A stretch of 49,521 nt of DNA from Candidatus Acetatifactor stercoripullorum. Lineage in GTDB: Bacteria > Bacillota > Clostridia > Lachnospirales > Lachnospiraceae. The first letter of the stretch is position 1. Each line of letters opens with the position of its first letter. A program made the translations under genes and the position numbers. The DNA lies in contig DXGH01000069.1 in NCBI GenBank assembly GCA_019114005.1, positions 1 through 49,521 of the forward strand. The letters run 5' to 3'. This document shows positions 40,291-48,711 of this stretch, piece by piece. The notes below the pieces were generated by a model. The model was not told where the DNA came from and searched no databases. It saw only the letters and a list, made by a program, of their open reading frames with translations.

Positions 40291-41392
40291 AATAGGAAGA
40301 GGCCATCATGGATAGAACATGGCTGGCGTAGGCGGTAAAGGAATCCCTGTCCTTTTTCATTTCGTCGGTCAGCTCGAAGAAAAGCTCCTTGCTTTTGTAA
40401 TCCCGCTTAAAGAAGGGTTCAAAAATAAGCTCCCATTGGGGAAGATAGGAAGAGTATTTGCGCGTATAGCAGTTGGCGGCAGTGGCCGGGATTCGGTGTG
40501 ATTTGTCCACAAAGCCTGCTACGGATTTATGGAGCGCAATATCCTCCGCGGGGAGATAGTAGTAATCCTTGTAATTAGAGTAAAAATACTTAAGCTCCTC
40601 CTCATAGATGGGAACCTTGAGAGAAGCCTCTCTTCCCTCACCGTGGAAATAGCAGCCGCCTGCAGAAGCAGAAATCTGTTTGGGAAGAGCGGTGGGAAGC
40701 TGCAGGGTGATCAACAGCTCCTTTCGGCTGTGTCCGTTTAAGTCACGGTAGGAGTTGGCCTGTACCTTTTTTGCTCTGGGGGAGCTGTTAAACAGGTCAT
40801 AGTAGGCTAACATGGGAAGGGTTTCCAGCATGCCTCTGATATCGTCGGCGTTGTGAAGGAACAATGCCTTTTGGGCAAATTCACTGGGAGATTTTACATA
40901 ATCATGATAAATGCCGATCAGCTCGCCTCCGGAAAAGACATCTTCTCTGTGGATGCCCAAAAACTGCTCCAGGGTTTTTTGCTTGCAGTTTGGCAGCTTC
41001 AGAAAAAACTTATAGGGACGGATTCTTTTGTACAGGTCAATGCCGGTCATGCCCTCAAAGCTGTAGGGAAGAGAAAGCTGGAGGCATTTCTGGGAAAGAA
41101 AAGGCAGGTCAAAATTATTGCCGTTAAAATGTATCAAATATTCATATGGTTTGGCAAAGGAAAAGAAAGCGTCCAGCACGGCGGCCTCTTCACTGTAATT
41201 TTCGGCGATCCACTGTATGGTGTGCCATCTGCCGGACTGGTAATAGGCGCAGCCGATGAGATAGAGATAGGATGACTTTGCAGTAAAGCCGGTGGTCTCA
41301 ATATCCAGAAACAGAATGCGTTCCAGGGGGGCAATCCGCTCTAGGGGATAGGAGATGGAAAAATGTTCTAAGATTTCCTCGGAAATTTTCAT
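40289..41392 (-). CDS. RNase H-like 3'-5' exonuclease domain protein (YprB type)
   Basis: The 367-aa protein has a DEDD exonuclease fold: FLDIETTGF holds the first acidic pair, FNGNNFDLPFL the second motif and LFLHNADDIRGM the third. A C-terminal domain of unknown fold, rich in tyrosine and lysine, occupies about residues 220-367. Bacillus YprB, of similar type, is paired with a helicase (YprA), but no helicase gene is adjacent here. The ATG has a strong AAGGAGG site. It is divergent from rnfC and convergent with cheR. The nucleic-acid substrate is unknown. Confidence 0.88.
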   Translation of the reverse strand: MKISEEILEHFSISYPLERIAPLERILFLDIETTGFTAKSSYLYLIGCAYYQSGRWHTIQWIAENYSEEAAVLDAFFSFAKPYEYLIHFNGNNFDLPFLSQKCLQLSLPYSFEGMTGIDLYKRIRPYKFFLKLPNCKQKTLEQFLGIHREDVFSGGELIGIYHDYVKSPSEFAQKALFLHNADDIRGMLETLPMLAYYDLFNSSPRAKKVQANSYRDLNGHSRKELLITLQLPTALPKQISASAGGCYFHGEGREASLKVPIYEEELKYFYSNYKDYYYLPAEDIALHKSVAGFVDKSHRIPATAANCYTRKYSSYLPQWELIFEPFFKRDYKSKELFFELTDEMKKDRDSFTAYASHVLSMMASSY

Positions 41393-41547
41393 GGTGTACC
41401 TCCTTGCGCAGATAAAGTTTCCGAACTGCTGATTTTGTATTAATCATAGCATAAATTTTTATTTTGCAGTAGTATTTTATTAAAAAAAATAGTATATTTA
41501 AACTGCAAACCGCGGACAGGCGGATATACGGAAAGGACGAAAAGTAT

Positions 41548-42882
41548 ATGGCGAGGCTAACATTTACAGGAGGCATTCACCCTTATGACGGCAAGGAGCT
41601 GTCCAAGGACAAGCCGATTCAGGAAATGCTTCCCAAGGGAGATCTGGTCTATCCCTTGTCGCAGCACATTGGCGCTCCGGCGAAGCCCATCGTGAGTAAG
41701 GGAGACAGGGTTTTGGCCGGTCAGAAGATCGGGGAGGCCGCAGGCTTTGTCTCTGCAGCTGTCCATGCCTCTGTTTCGGGAACGGTAAAGGGCATTGAGC
41801 CCAGAAGAACGGTGACCGGCGAGCAGGTTATGAGCATTATTGTAGAAAATGACGGCTTGTACGAGGATGTGGGATTTTATCCTGTAGCCCCTTTGGAAAA
41901 GCTGGATAAGGATGAAATATTACAGATTATAAAGGATGCAGGTATTGTGGGAATGGGAGGAGCAGGATTTCCCACCCATGTAAAGCTCTCCCCCAGGCGG
42001 CCTGATAAAATACAGTTTGTAATTGTAAACTGTGCGGAGTGCGAGCCCTATCTGACTTCGGATTACCGCAGGATGAAGGAGGAGCCGGAACGGGTGATCG
42101 GCGGCTTGAAAATTTTGCTGAAGCTGTTTGATCATGCCCAGGGGATTCTGGCGGTGGAGGACAACAAGCCGGACTGCATTAAGCTGCTTCGCCAGCTTTG
42201 CAGAGATGAAAAGCGGATCAGCGTAAGAGCACTGAAAACAAAATATCCTCAGGGAGCGGAGCGGCAGCTGATCTACGCTGTCACCGGAAGAAAAATCAAC
42301 TCTTCCATGCTGCCTGCAGACGCAGGCTGCATAGTGAATAATGTGGACACCGTGGTAGCTGTTTACCGCGCTGTGGTAGAGGGAAGGCCTTTGATGGAGC
42401 GGATTGTAACCGTCAGCGGGGATGCTATTGAAAATCCCCGGAATTTCCGGGTGCGGATCGGTACCAGCTACAAGGAGCTTGTGGATGGGGCGGGAGGCTT
42501 TCGGACTGCCCCAGAGAAGCTGATCTGCGGCGGCCCCATGATGGGAATCGGGATATTTGATCTGGATGTGCCTGTCACAAAGACCTCAACGGCTTTGCTG
42601 GCCTTTTCAAAGGACGATGTGTCTGCCATGGAACCGGGACCCTGTATCAACTGTGGAAGATGTGTGGACGTCTGCCCGGGAAGAGTTGTGCCCAGCATTT
42701 TGGCAGATGACGCGGAGCGCTTTGACGAAGCGGCATTTCTGAAGCATAATGGCATGGAATGCTGCGAATGCGGCTGCTGCAGCTTCATATGTCCCGCAAA
42801 ACGACCCCTGACCCAGGAGATTAAATCCATGCGGAAGATACAGCTTGCAAAGAAAAAGGAAGCAGGAGGGAAGAGCAAGTGA
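41548..42882 (+). CDS. rnfC: Rnf complex subunit C
   Basis: RnfC is the NADH/FMN-side peripheral subunit of the ferredoxin:NAD+ oxidoreductase. The 444-aa protein has the glycine-rich nucleotide/flavin motif GMGGAGFPTHVKL at 135-147, VNCAECEPYLTSDYRRM after it, and two [4Fe-4S] motifs: CINCGRCVDVC (366-376) and CCECGCCSFIC (405-415). The tail is short; the long repeat-rich tail of proteobacterial RnfC is missing. GGAAAGGA precedes the ATG. It opens a six-gene operon in which neighbouring genes overlap or nearly touch. Confidence 0.97.
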   Translation: MARLTFTGGIHPYDGKELSKDKPIQEMLPKGDLVYPLSQHIGAPAKPIVSKGDRVLAGQKIGEAAGFVSAAVHASVSGTVKGIEPRRTVTGEQVMSIIVENDGLYEDVGFYPVAPLEKLDKDEILQIIKDAGIVGMGGAGFPTHVKLSPRRPDKIQFVIVNCAECEPYLTSDYRRMKEEPERVIGGLKILLKLFDHAQGILAVEDNKPDCIKLLRQLCRDEKRISVRALKTKYPQGAERQLIYAVTGRKINSSMLPADAGCIVNNVDTVVAVYRAVVEGRPLMERIVTVSGDAIENPRNFRVRIGTSYKELVDGAGGFRTAPEKLICGGPMMGIGIFDLDVPVTKTSTALLAFSKDDVSAMEPGPCINCGRCVDVCPGRVVPSILADDAERFDEAAFLKHNGMECCECGCCSFICPAKRPLTQEIKSMRKIQLAKKKEAGGKSK

Positions 42883-43841
42883 ATCAACGAATGAAAATAT
42901 CATCCAACCCTCATATCCGTTCTCAGGCAACCACAAACGGAATTATGACTGCTGTGGTCATTGCCTTATTGCCGGCGGCAGGCTTTGGAATTTATAATTT
43001 CGGCCCCAGAGCGGCCTTGCTGATATTGGTTACAGTGGCCAGTACGGTTTTGACGGAATTTTTGTTTGGCCTTTACAGAAAAAAAACGACCATAACGGAT
43101 TTGTCCGCTGTGGTGACGGGACTTTTGCTGGCCATGAATCTGCCGGTGGGCCTTCCCCTCTGGATGGCTGTTCTTGGAGGCGTATTTGCCATACTTGTGG
43201 TGAAAATGCTTTTCGGAGGACTGGGGCAGAACTTTATGAATCCGGCGCTGGCGGCCCGATGCTTTCTTTTGATTTCTTTTCCTGCGCAGATGACGGATTT
43301 TTCCTGCGATGCGTATACAGGAGCCACGCCCCTGGCGTCCCTTAAGGCCGGTGAGAGCGTTGACGTCATGAGCATGGTGATTGGACGTACGGCTGGAACC
43401 ATCGGAGAGACATCTATGATCGCTCTTCTGATTGGGGCGTGCTTTCTGATTTTGCTTGGCATTATTGATTTGAGGATTCCGGGAAGCTATCTTGTCACCT
43501 TTGTATTGTTTACAGGCATCTTCGGCGGACATGGCTTTGATCCGGCGTATCTTTCTGCGCAGCTTGCAGGGGGCGGTCTGATGCTGGGGGCCTTTTTCAT
43601 GGCTACGGATTACGTGACCAGGCCCATCACCGGGAAGGGACAGTATGTGTACGGAATCCTTTTAGGGCTTCTCACCGGAATTTTCCGGATTTTCGGACCG
43701 TCGGCGGAGGGCGTGTCCTATGCCATTATTTTGGGAAACCTGCTGGTTCCTTTGATTGAAAAGTGCACCATGCCCAGGGCCTTTGGCACATCCAGAAGGC
43801 TGGGCGCGCGGAAATCTTCCAGGGAAGGAGGCAGGCCATGA
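42879..43841 (+). CDS. rnfD: Rnf complex subunit D
   Basis: A 320-aa membrane subunit with about nine helices. It binds FMN covalently through T150 in the motif Y-T-G-A-T (147-150), where many homologues have SGAT. Other marks are NPHIRSQATTNGIMTAVVIA, GLGQNFMNPALAARCFLL and FFMATDYVTRPITGKGQ. The GTG start overlaps the rnfC stop (GTGA) with AGGAGGG 8 bases upstream; an ATG four codons later is a less likely alternative. It forms the membrane electron path with RnfA, E and G. Confidence 0.97.
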   Translation: MNQRMKISSNPHIRSQATTNGIMTAVVIALLPAAGFGIYNFGPRAALLILVTVASTVLTEFLFGLYRKKTTITDLSAVVTGLLLAMNLPVGLPLWMAVLGGVFAILVVKMLFGGLGQNFMNPALAARCFLLISFPAQMTDFSCDAYTGATPLASLKAGESVDVMSMVIGRTAGTIGETSMIALLIGACFLILLGIIDLRIPGSYLVTFVLFTGIFGGHGFDPAYLSAQLAGGGLMLGAFFMATDYVTRPITGKGQYVYGILLGLLTGIFRIFGPSAEGVSYAIILGNLLVPLIEKCTMPRAFGTSRRLGARKSSREGGRP

Positions 43842-44461
43842 AAAAGAACAGTGATGTCAATGTCATGCTGAAGGAGGCGGGCATTTTATTCGCTATTACG
43901 CTGATTGCAGGATTGATTCTGGGCTTTGTCTATGAGCTTACCAAGGAGCCCATTCGGATTCAGGAAGAAAAGGCCGTGCAGGAGGCCTGTGCCCAGGTGT
44001 TTGAGAGCGCGGCGCAGTTTGCAGAGCTTCCCTATGAAGCGTCAGAGGAAATGGCCTTGGAGCTGGCGGAAACAGGTGTGGAGATTGGAACTGTTTTTCA
44101 GGCGCTTGGAGCAGACGGCAGTCTTATGGGATATGTAGTGCAGAGTACCTCTACGGAGGGCTACGGAGGAGATATTGTGCTCTATCTGGGTGTGACGCTG
44201 GACGGCACATTAAACGGCATTTCCCTGCTGGAGATTTCAGAGACGCCGGGGCTTGGCATGAGGGCGCAGGAGGTGCTGGCGCCGCAGTTTCGCGGGAAAC
44301 AGGTTTCTCAGTTTACCTATACTAAGACCGGGGGCAGCTCCGACAGTGAGATAGATGCCATCAGCGGCGCAACTATTACTACAGAGGCAGTGACCAATGC
44401 AGTAAACGGCGGACTTAAGGTGGCGGAAGCGTTAAGGCAGGGAGGTACGGATAATGAATAA
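43838..44461 (+). CDS. rnfG: Rnf complex subunit G
   Basis: A 207-aa subunit with one N-terminal membrane helix (about residues 15-33) and an outward-facing FMN-binding domain. FMN is expected to be attached to T179 in ISGATITT (175-182). Before it come VVQSTSTEGYGGDIVLYLGV and ETPGLGMRAQE. The ATG shares ATGA with the rnfD stop, and AAGGAGG is 6 bases upstream. Its last 8 bases overlap rnfE. Confidence 0.97.
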   Translation: MKKNSDVNVMLKEAGILFAITLIAGLILGFVYELTKEPIRIQEEKAVQEACAQVFESAAQFAELPYEASEEMALELAETGVEIGTVFQALGADGSLMGYVVQSTSTEGYGGDIVLYLGVTLDGTLNGISLLEISETPGLGMRAQEVLAPQFRGKQVSQFTYTKTGGSSDSEIDAISGATITTEAVTNAVNGGLKVAEALRQGGTDNE

Positions 44462-45212
44462 AGCAGGCGAAAGACTTTACAACGGATTGATCAAGGAAAA
44501 TCCTACCTTTGTGCTGACCTTGGGCATGTGCCCCACCCTGGCGGTGACCACCTCGGCCATGAATGGTCTGGGGATGGGCCTGACTACGGCGGCGGTGCTG
44601 GCCATGAGTAATCTGATTATTTCCCTGATGCGGAAGCTGATACCGGACAGGGTGCGAATTCCGGCCTTCATTGTGATTATTGCATCCTTTGTCACAGTGG
44701 TGCAGCTGCTTTTGGAAGCCTATCTTCCTGTGCTGAATCAGTCGCTGGGCGTATACATACCTTTGATTGTGGTAAACTGCATTATTCTTGGAAGAGCGGA
44801 GAGCTATGCCTATTCCAATCCGCCGATTCCTTCCCTGTTTGACGGCATCGGCATGGGGCTTGGCTTTTCCCTGGCCCTTACCTGCATCGGTGCGGTCCGG
44901 GAAATTCTGGGTTCAGGAACCTTGTTTGGCCTGCAGCTGATGCCGGATTCCTATACGCCCATTACGATTTTCATTCTGGCGCCGGGTGCCTTTTTTGTGC
45001 TCGCAGCGCTGACTGCCCTCCAGAATTATATAAAGTCTGTGGCACGAAGGAAGGGCAGGAGCGTAAAACGCAGCCAGGCAGGCTGCGGCGGAGACTGTGC
45101 AGGATGTTCAGAGGGCGGCTGCAGCCACGCATTTTATGATGCTTCTCCCAAAACAGAGAAGAAGGCTGCACAGGATATGGAAATCCTGAATCTGGAAGAG
45201 GAGGGGAAATAA
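44454..45212 (+). CDS. rnfE: Rnf complex subunit E, with cysteine-rich tail
   Basis: The first ~200 residues are the six-helix RnfE core (KENPTFVLTLGMCPTLAVTT, IVVNCIILGRAESYAYSNPP, DGIGMGLGFSLALTCIGAVR). RnfA and RnfE are related and together hold an iron-sulfur centre at the membrane middle, through cysteines like those in GMCPTLA and VNCIILGRAE. A ~50-residue extension follows with CGGDCAGCSEGGC plus a histidine and acidic residues, which is not part of the classical E. coli protein. It overlaps rnfG by 8 bases and abuts rnfA. Confidence 0.95.
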   Translation: MNKAGERLYNGLIKENPTFVLTLGMCPTLAVTTSAMNGLGMGLTTAAVLAMSNLIISLMRKLIPDRVRIPAFIVIIASFVTVVQLLLEAYLPVLNQSLGVYIPLIVVNCIILGRAESYAYSNPPIPSLFDGIGMGLGFSLALTCIGAVREILGSGTLFGLQLMPDSYTPITIFILAPGAFFVLAALTALQNYIKSVARRKGRSVKRSQAGCGGDCAGCSEGGCSHAFYDASPKTEKKAAQDMEILNLEEEGK

Positions 45213-45797
45213 ATGGAGAATGTAAGAGATTTATTGCTTCTGCTGGTAGGCTCCTCCCTGGTCAGCAACGTGGTTTTAAGCCAGTTTTTTGGATTATGTC
45301 CTTTCCTTGGAGTGTCGAAAAAGACCAGCACGGCGGCAGGAATGGGAACTGCCGTTATCTTTGTGATAACTTTGGCAAGCGCGGTTGCAGGCGTGATTTA
45401 CAAATATGTGCTGCAGAGATTTCATATTGAGTATCTGCAGACCATTGTCTTTATTCTTGTGATCGCAGCCTTGGTTCAATTTGTGGAGATGTTCTTAAAA
45501 AAGGCCATGCCGGGGCTGTATAAGGCATTGGGAGTATATCTGCCCTTGATTACCACAAACTGTGCCGTTTTGGGTGTGGCGCTCACTAATGTGCAGAAGG
45601 AGTACGGTATCCTGACGGGCATTGTAAACGGCTTTGCCACAGCCGCAGGCTTTACTATGGCCATTGTGATTCTCGCAGGACTGCGGGAAAAAATGGCTTA
45701 CAATGATGTGCCGGAATCCTTTCAGGGCATGCCCATGGTGCTTTTGACCGCCGGGCTTATGGCAATCGCCTTCTGTGGATTTTCCGGGCTGTTATAG
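45213..45797 (+). CDS. rnfA: Rnf complex subunit A
   Basis: A 194-aa six-helix membrane subunit, paired with RnfE. It shows LVGSSLVSNVVLSQFFGLCP with the first conserved cysteine and TTNCAVLGVALTNVQKEYGI with the second; these cysteines ligate the shared intramembrane iron-sulfur centre in characterised complexes. The final segment GMPMVLLTAGLMAIAFCGFS is typical. The start directly follows the rnfE stop with AGGAGGGG before it. Confidence 0.98.
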   Translation: MENVRDLLLLLVGSSLVSNVVLSQFFGLCPFLGVSKKTSTAAGMGTAVIFVITLASAVAGVIYKYVLQRFHIEYLQTIVFILVIAALVQFVEMFLKKAMPGLYKALGVYLPLITTNCAVLGVALTNVQKEYGILTGIVNGFATAAGFTMAIVILAGLREKMAYNDVPESFQGMPMVLLTAGLMAIAFCGFSGLL

Positions 45798-45811
45798 AAG
45801 GGAGGCGGCAT

Positions 45812-46621
45812 ATGAGTATAGCAGGAATTGCGGCTGCAGCGGCCGTAGTAGGCATTGTTGGTATTTTTGTTGGACTTTTTCTGGGAGTGGCCGGCATCCG
45901 CTTTAAGGTGGAGACAGACGAAAGAGAGGAAAAGGTGCTTTCGGCGCTGCCGGGAAATAACTGCGGAGGCTGCGGGTATCCGGGATGCTCCGGACTTGCG
46001 GCTGCCATCGTAAAAGGAGAGGCTCCGGTGAACGGCTGCCCTGTGGGTGGTGAAGCGGTGGGAAGGGCCATTGGCGAAATCATGGGAGTGGACGCGGGAG
46101 AGAGCCGGAGAATGACTGCCTTTGTGCACTGTCAGGGAGATTGTGACAAGGCGGCGACGGATTATGATTACTATGGAGCTAAGGACTGCCGCATGATGAG
46201 CTTTGTGCCTGGCGGCGGCCCCAAAACCTGTAACAGCGGATGCCTGGGGTTTGGCACCTGCGTGCAGGTCTGTCCCTTTGACGCCATCCATGTGGTAAAC
46301 GGCGTCGCCCTGGTTGACAGAGAAAAATGCAAGGCCTGCGGGAAATGTGTACAGGTTTGTCCAAAGCATTTGATTTCCCTGATTCCCTATGAGGCAAAGA
46401 CGGCAGCTGCCTGCAGCTCTACGGACAAGGGGCCGGTTACCGCAAAGGCATGCAAGACAGGCTGTGTGGGCTGCGGCATCTGCGTCAGGTCCTGTCCTGA
46501 GGGGGCGGTGAAGGTGGAAAGCTTCCATGCGGTGATCGATCAGGAAAAATGTACCGGGTGCGGTATTTGTGAGGAAAAATGTCCGAAAAAGGCCATTGTC
46601 AGGCTTTCAGGGGCGAAATAG
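45812..46621 (+). CDS. rnfB: Rnf complex subunit B
   Basis: The 269-aa ferredoxin-accepting subunit. An N-terminal membrane helix (about residues 3-28) is followed by the four-cysteine domain NNCGGCGYPGCSGLAAAI with a later GCPVGG. Then come four ferredoxin-type motifs: CNSGCLGFGTCVQVCP, CKACGKCVQVCP, CKTGCVGCGICVRSCP and CTGCGICEEKCP, enough for about five [4Fe-4S] clusters in all. The first motif has a Phe-Gly where the usual second cysteine spacing is found, as seen in other clostridial RnfB. It ends the operon; the lysozyme gene follows 20 bases later without a terminator. Confidence 0.97.
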   Translation: MSIAGIAAAAAVVGIVGIFVGLFLGVAGIRFKVETDEREEKVLSALPGNNCGGCGYPGCSGLAAAIVKGEAPVNGCPVGGEAVGRAIGEIMGVDAGESRRMTAFVHCQGDCDKAATDYDYYGAKDCRMMSFVPGGGPKTCNSGCLGFGTCVQVCPFDAIHVVNGVALVDREKCKACGKCVQVCPKHLISLIPYEAKTAAACSSTDKGPVTAKACKTGCVGCGICVRSCPEGAVKVESFHAVIDQEKCTGCGICEEKCPKKAIVRLSGAK

Positions 46622-46641
46622 AAGAAAAGGAGGAAACAGCC

Positions 46642-47760
46642 ATGCGCTTGCCGGAGGATTATAACGACCATTCCGGGCTTACGCCCACAGTGGTTTCTGC
46701 CATTGTGGCGGTAACGCTTTTTGTGGGAGCCATTCTTGCGGTGGTGCTCCTTATGAACAGTCAAAGTCCTGCAGGGAAAAGGCAGGCACAGGCAAAAGAG
46801 ACAGGCGTTTTTATTGAGGAGGAGACTCTGGAGCAGTCTGCTGAAGGAAGCAGCTATCCGGATACGGAGGATATTCTGACGGGAAGCACATTAAGTCCGG
46901 ATGATTTTGACTTTTGGGATATGTATCCCGAGGAAACAGAAGAAGCGAAAGAGCCTTCACAGGAGGAAACGCCGGAGACTGTGGAAAATGACCCGGCTAC
47001 GGACGGAAAGCATACCTTAATTGAATATGATGACGGCAAAGAAGAATGGGTGTTGATCAGCCCTTATCTTCCCAAGCATGAGTATGATTTTACCAGGCTG
47101 GTATATCAGTCCAATCTTATGAAGTATTATGAGGACGGCAAGCTGGTTTCCTTTGTGGGAGCGGATATTTCAAAGTATCAGGACTATGTGGATTTTGGAA
47201 AGCTGAAGAAGGCGGGAGTGGATTTTGTAATGCTGCGTGTAGGGGCAAGGGGCTATGGAAGCGGGCAGCTTGTGCTGGACGAGTACTTTGCTGAAAACAT
47301 AAAGCGGGCCTCCGACGCAGGGCTTGAGATCGGCGTTTATTTCTTTTCCCAGGCCATATCAAACGAGGAGGCTGTGGAGGAGGCCAACATGGTGCTGGAA
47401 AACATAAAGGATTATGAGATCACTTATCCGGTGGCCTTTGATATGGAATATATTGAAAACGACGCTTCCCGGATAGATAGCTTAAGCAAGTCGGAGAAAA
47501 CGGAGATTACAAAAACCTTTTTGGACACCATTCAGAATGCAGGCTATAAGGCCATGCTTTACGGAGATAAGGAATGGCTGCTAAAGGATATTGACCTGTC
47601 AAAGCTGACAGCTTATGATGTCTGGTTTTCCCAGGAGTCGGATATTCCCGATTATCCTTATCGGTTTACCATGTGGCAGTACACAAAGAAAGCATCCATT
47701 GACGGCATTGCAGGCTATGCCGACCTAAATATCAGCTTTATTGATTACTCTGAAAAATAA
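46642..47760 (+). CDS. Membrane-anchored GH25 family lysozyme
   Basis: The 372-aa protein has one N-terminal membrane helix (about residues 13-38), an acidic extracytoplasmic linker to about 125, and a glycoside hydrolase 25 domain. Catalytic-type motifs are VGADISKYQDYVDFGKLK at the start of the barrel, VDFVMLRVGARGYGSG, IGVYFFSQAISNEEAVEEA and FDMEYIEND with the acidic pair, and MWQYTKKASIDGIAGYADLN at the end. It would cut the muramic acid-GlcNAc bond in peptidoglycan at the cell surface. The ATG at 46642 follows AAGGAGG. It overlaps the 3' end of the convergent gene by 16 bases. Confidence 0.93.
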   Translation: MRLPEDYNDHSGLTPTVVSAIVAVTLFVGAILAVVLLMNSQSPAGKRQAQAKETGVFIEEETLEQSAEGSSYPDTEDILTGSTLSPDDFDFWDMYPEETEEAKEPSQEETPETVENDPATDGKHTLIEYDDGKEEWVLISPYLPKHEYDFTRLVYQSNLMKYYEDGKLVSFVGADISKYQDYVDFGKLKKAGVDFVMLRVGARGYGSGQLVLDEYFAENIKRASDAGLEIGVYFFSQAISNEEAVEEANMVLENIKDYEITYPVAFDMEYIENDASRIDSLSKSEKTEITKTFLDTIQNAGYKAMLYGDKEWLLKDIDLSKLTAYDVWFSQESDIPDYPYRFTMWQYTKKASIDGIAGYADLNISFIDYSEK

Positions 47761-48566
47761 TTTATGATTTTGGGGGAAATCTCAAGGCAGGAGTAAATCT
47801 GGGCGTATCTGGAAGGGGAGATTCCCTCGATGTAATTCGGGGAATACTGCCTGGAAATGCCGTTCTTTTTCAGGCAGTCAATGGCTTTATTATAGGCAAT
47901 GGCAGCTTCCAGCTCTGTGGCATATCTTCCCACCAGATAATTTCCCCTGACATGAATGCGGACAGTATATAGATACTGTCCGTTTTTTTGTTTTTCCAAA
48001 CGGATTCCGTGATAGGTGTTTTTTATTTCCAGATTTTCCCGGCGGAAGTCTGTTGGATCATTGTTGATAAAACGAAAGTCCACACCTGGAACCGCATAAT
48101 TCTTAATGCCGTAACGGGAACGGATATTTACCTGCATTCCGTAATCGGCCACAAAATAATGGCTGCCCCGGCACATGATCTTGTGAGAGGCATAATAAAA
48201 TAAATCGTCGGGATCGAATTTCAGCACATGAGACGGAGACAGATAGTAGTAAAAAAAGCGCTGTCCCATATAGATGGGATTTCCGAAATAGATACCGTTG
48301 TCCCGGAAGTTTAAAAGGCAGACCCATTTTGCAAAGGGGAGAGGAGAGCTCTCTTCATAGGTGTGCAGGGTGACGGATTCATCCTCCAAAAGCCGCCGTC
48401 CCTCCCTGTAGGCACAGTGGCCTTCCTGGGGGGAAGAAAAGCTTCCCAGGCTGATATGCTTTCTGCGGTAGGTTAAAGAGGCGCGGTAGTATACGGTCCC
48501 GTCTTTTTTTTTGGAACAAAAAACACCCTCATAATGGGGTTTGGATTCATTCTCATATCTGTTCAT
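47745..48566 (-). CDS. AP2/HNH-like protein with degenerate nuclease core
   Basis: The 273-aa protein has an AP2-like three-strand domain at each end: residues 12-62 (YEGVFCSKKKDGTVYYRASL, ISLGSFSSPQEGHCAYREG) and 186-236 (YHGIRLEKQKNGQYLYTVRI, LVGRYATELEAAIAYNKAID). Between them, residues 137-184 follow an HNH homing-endonuclease pattern (VPGVDFRFINNDPTDFRREN-LEI), but phenylalanine replaces the catalytic-type histidine after Val-Asp. It therefore probably binds DNA without cutting. The ATG at 48566 has GAGGTG 9 bases upstream; a GTG four codons earlier lies in that site. It stands alone with its own promoter. Confidence 0.75.
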   Translation of the reverse strand: MNRYENESKPHYEGVFCSKKKDGTVYYRASLTYRRKHISLGSFSSPQEGHCAYREGRRLLEDESVTLHTYEESSPLPFAKWVCLLNFRDNGIYFGNPIYMGQRFFYYYLSPSHVLKFDPDDLFYYASHKIMCRGSHYFVADYGMQVNIRSRYGIKNYAVPGVDFRFINNDPTDFRRENLEIKNTYHGIRLEKQKNGQYLYTVRIHVRGNYLVGRYATELEAAIAYNKAIDCLKKNGISRQYSPNYIEGISPSRYAQIYSCLEISPKIINYFSE

Positions 48567-48597
48567 GATCAAAAACACCTCATGTAAATGTAAACCT

Positions 48598-48628
48598 ATT
48601 ATAACATTATTTTTACAAATAGGAACAA
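48598..48628 (-). promoter_or_regulatory. Promoter for the AP2/HNH-like gene
   Basis: On the minus strand TATAAT (48598-48603) is preceded by TGT, an extended -10, with TTGTTC (48623-48628) as a -35 at 19 bases. CCTATT (48595-48600) and AATAGG (48618-48623) form an inverted repeat across the promoter that may be an operator. Confidence 0.6.
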
Positions 48629-48711
48629 TTTAGAAATATTTTTAGGACTTGCTTCATAGACTAATATATGGCTGGAAGTAAAATTGAAAACAGAAAGGGC
48701 GTTAAGGCATT

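Noticed and set aside
41393..41547. Consensus promoter for rnfC
   Set aside because: TATATT at 41493-41498 has no acceptable -35 at 16-18 bases, so I did not list it as a promoter.
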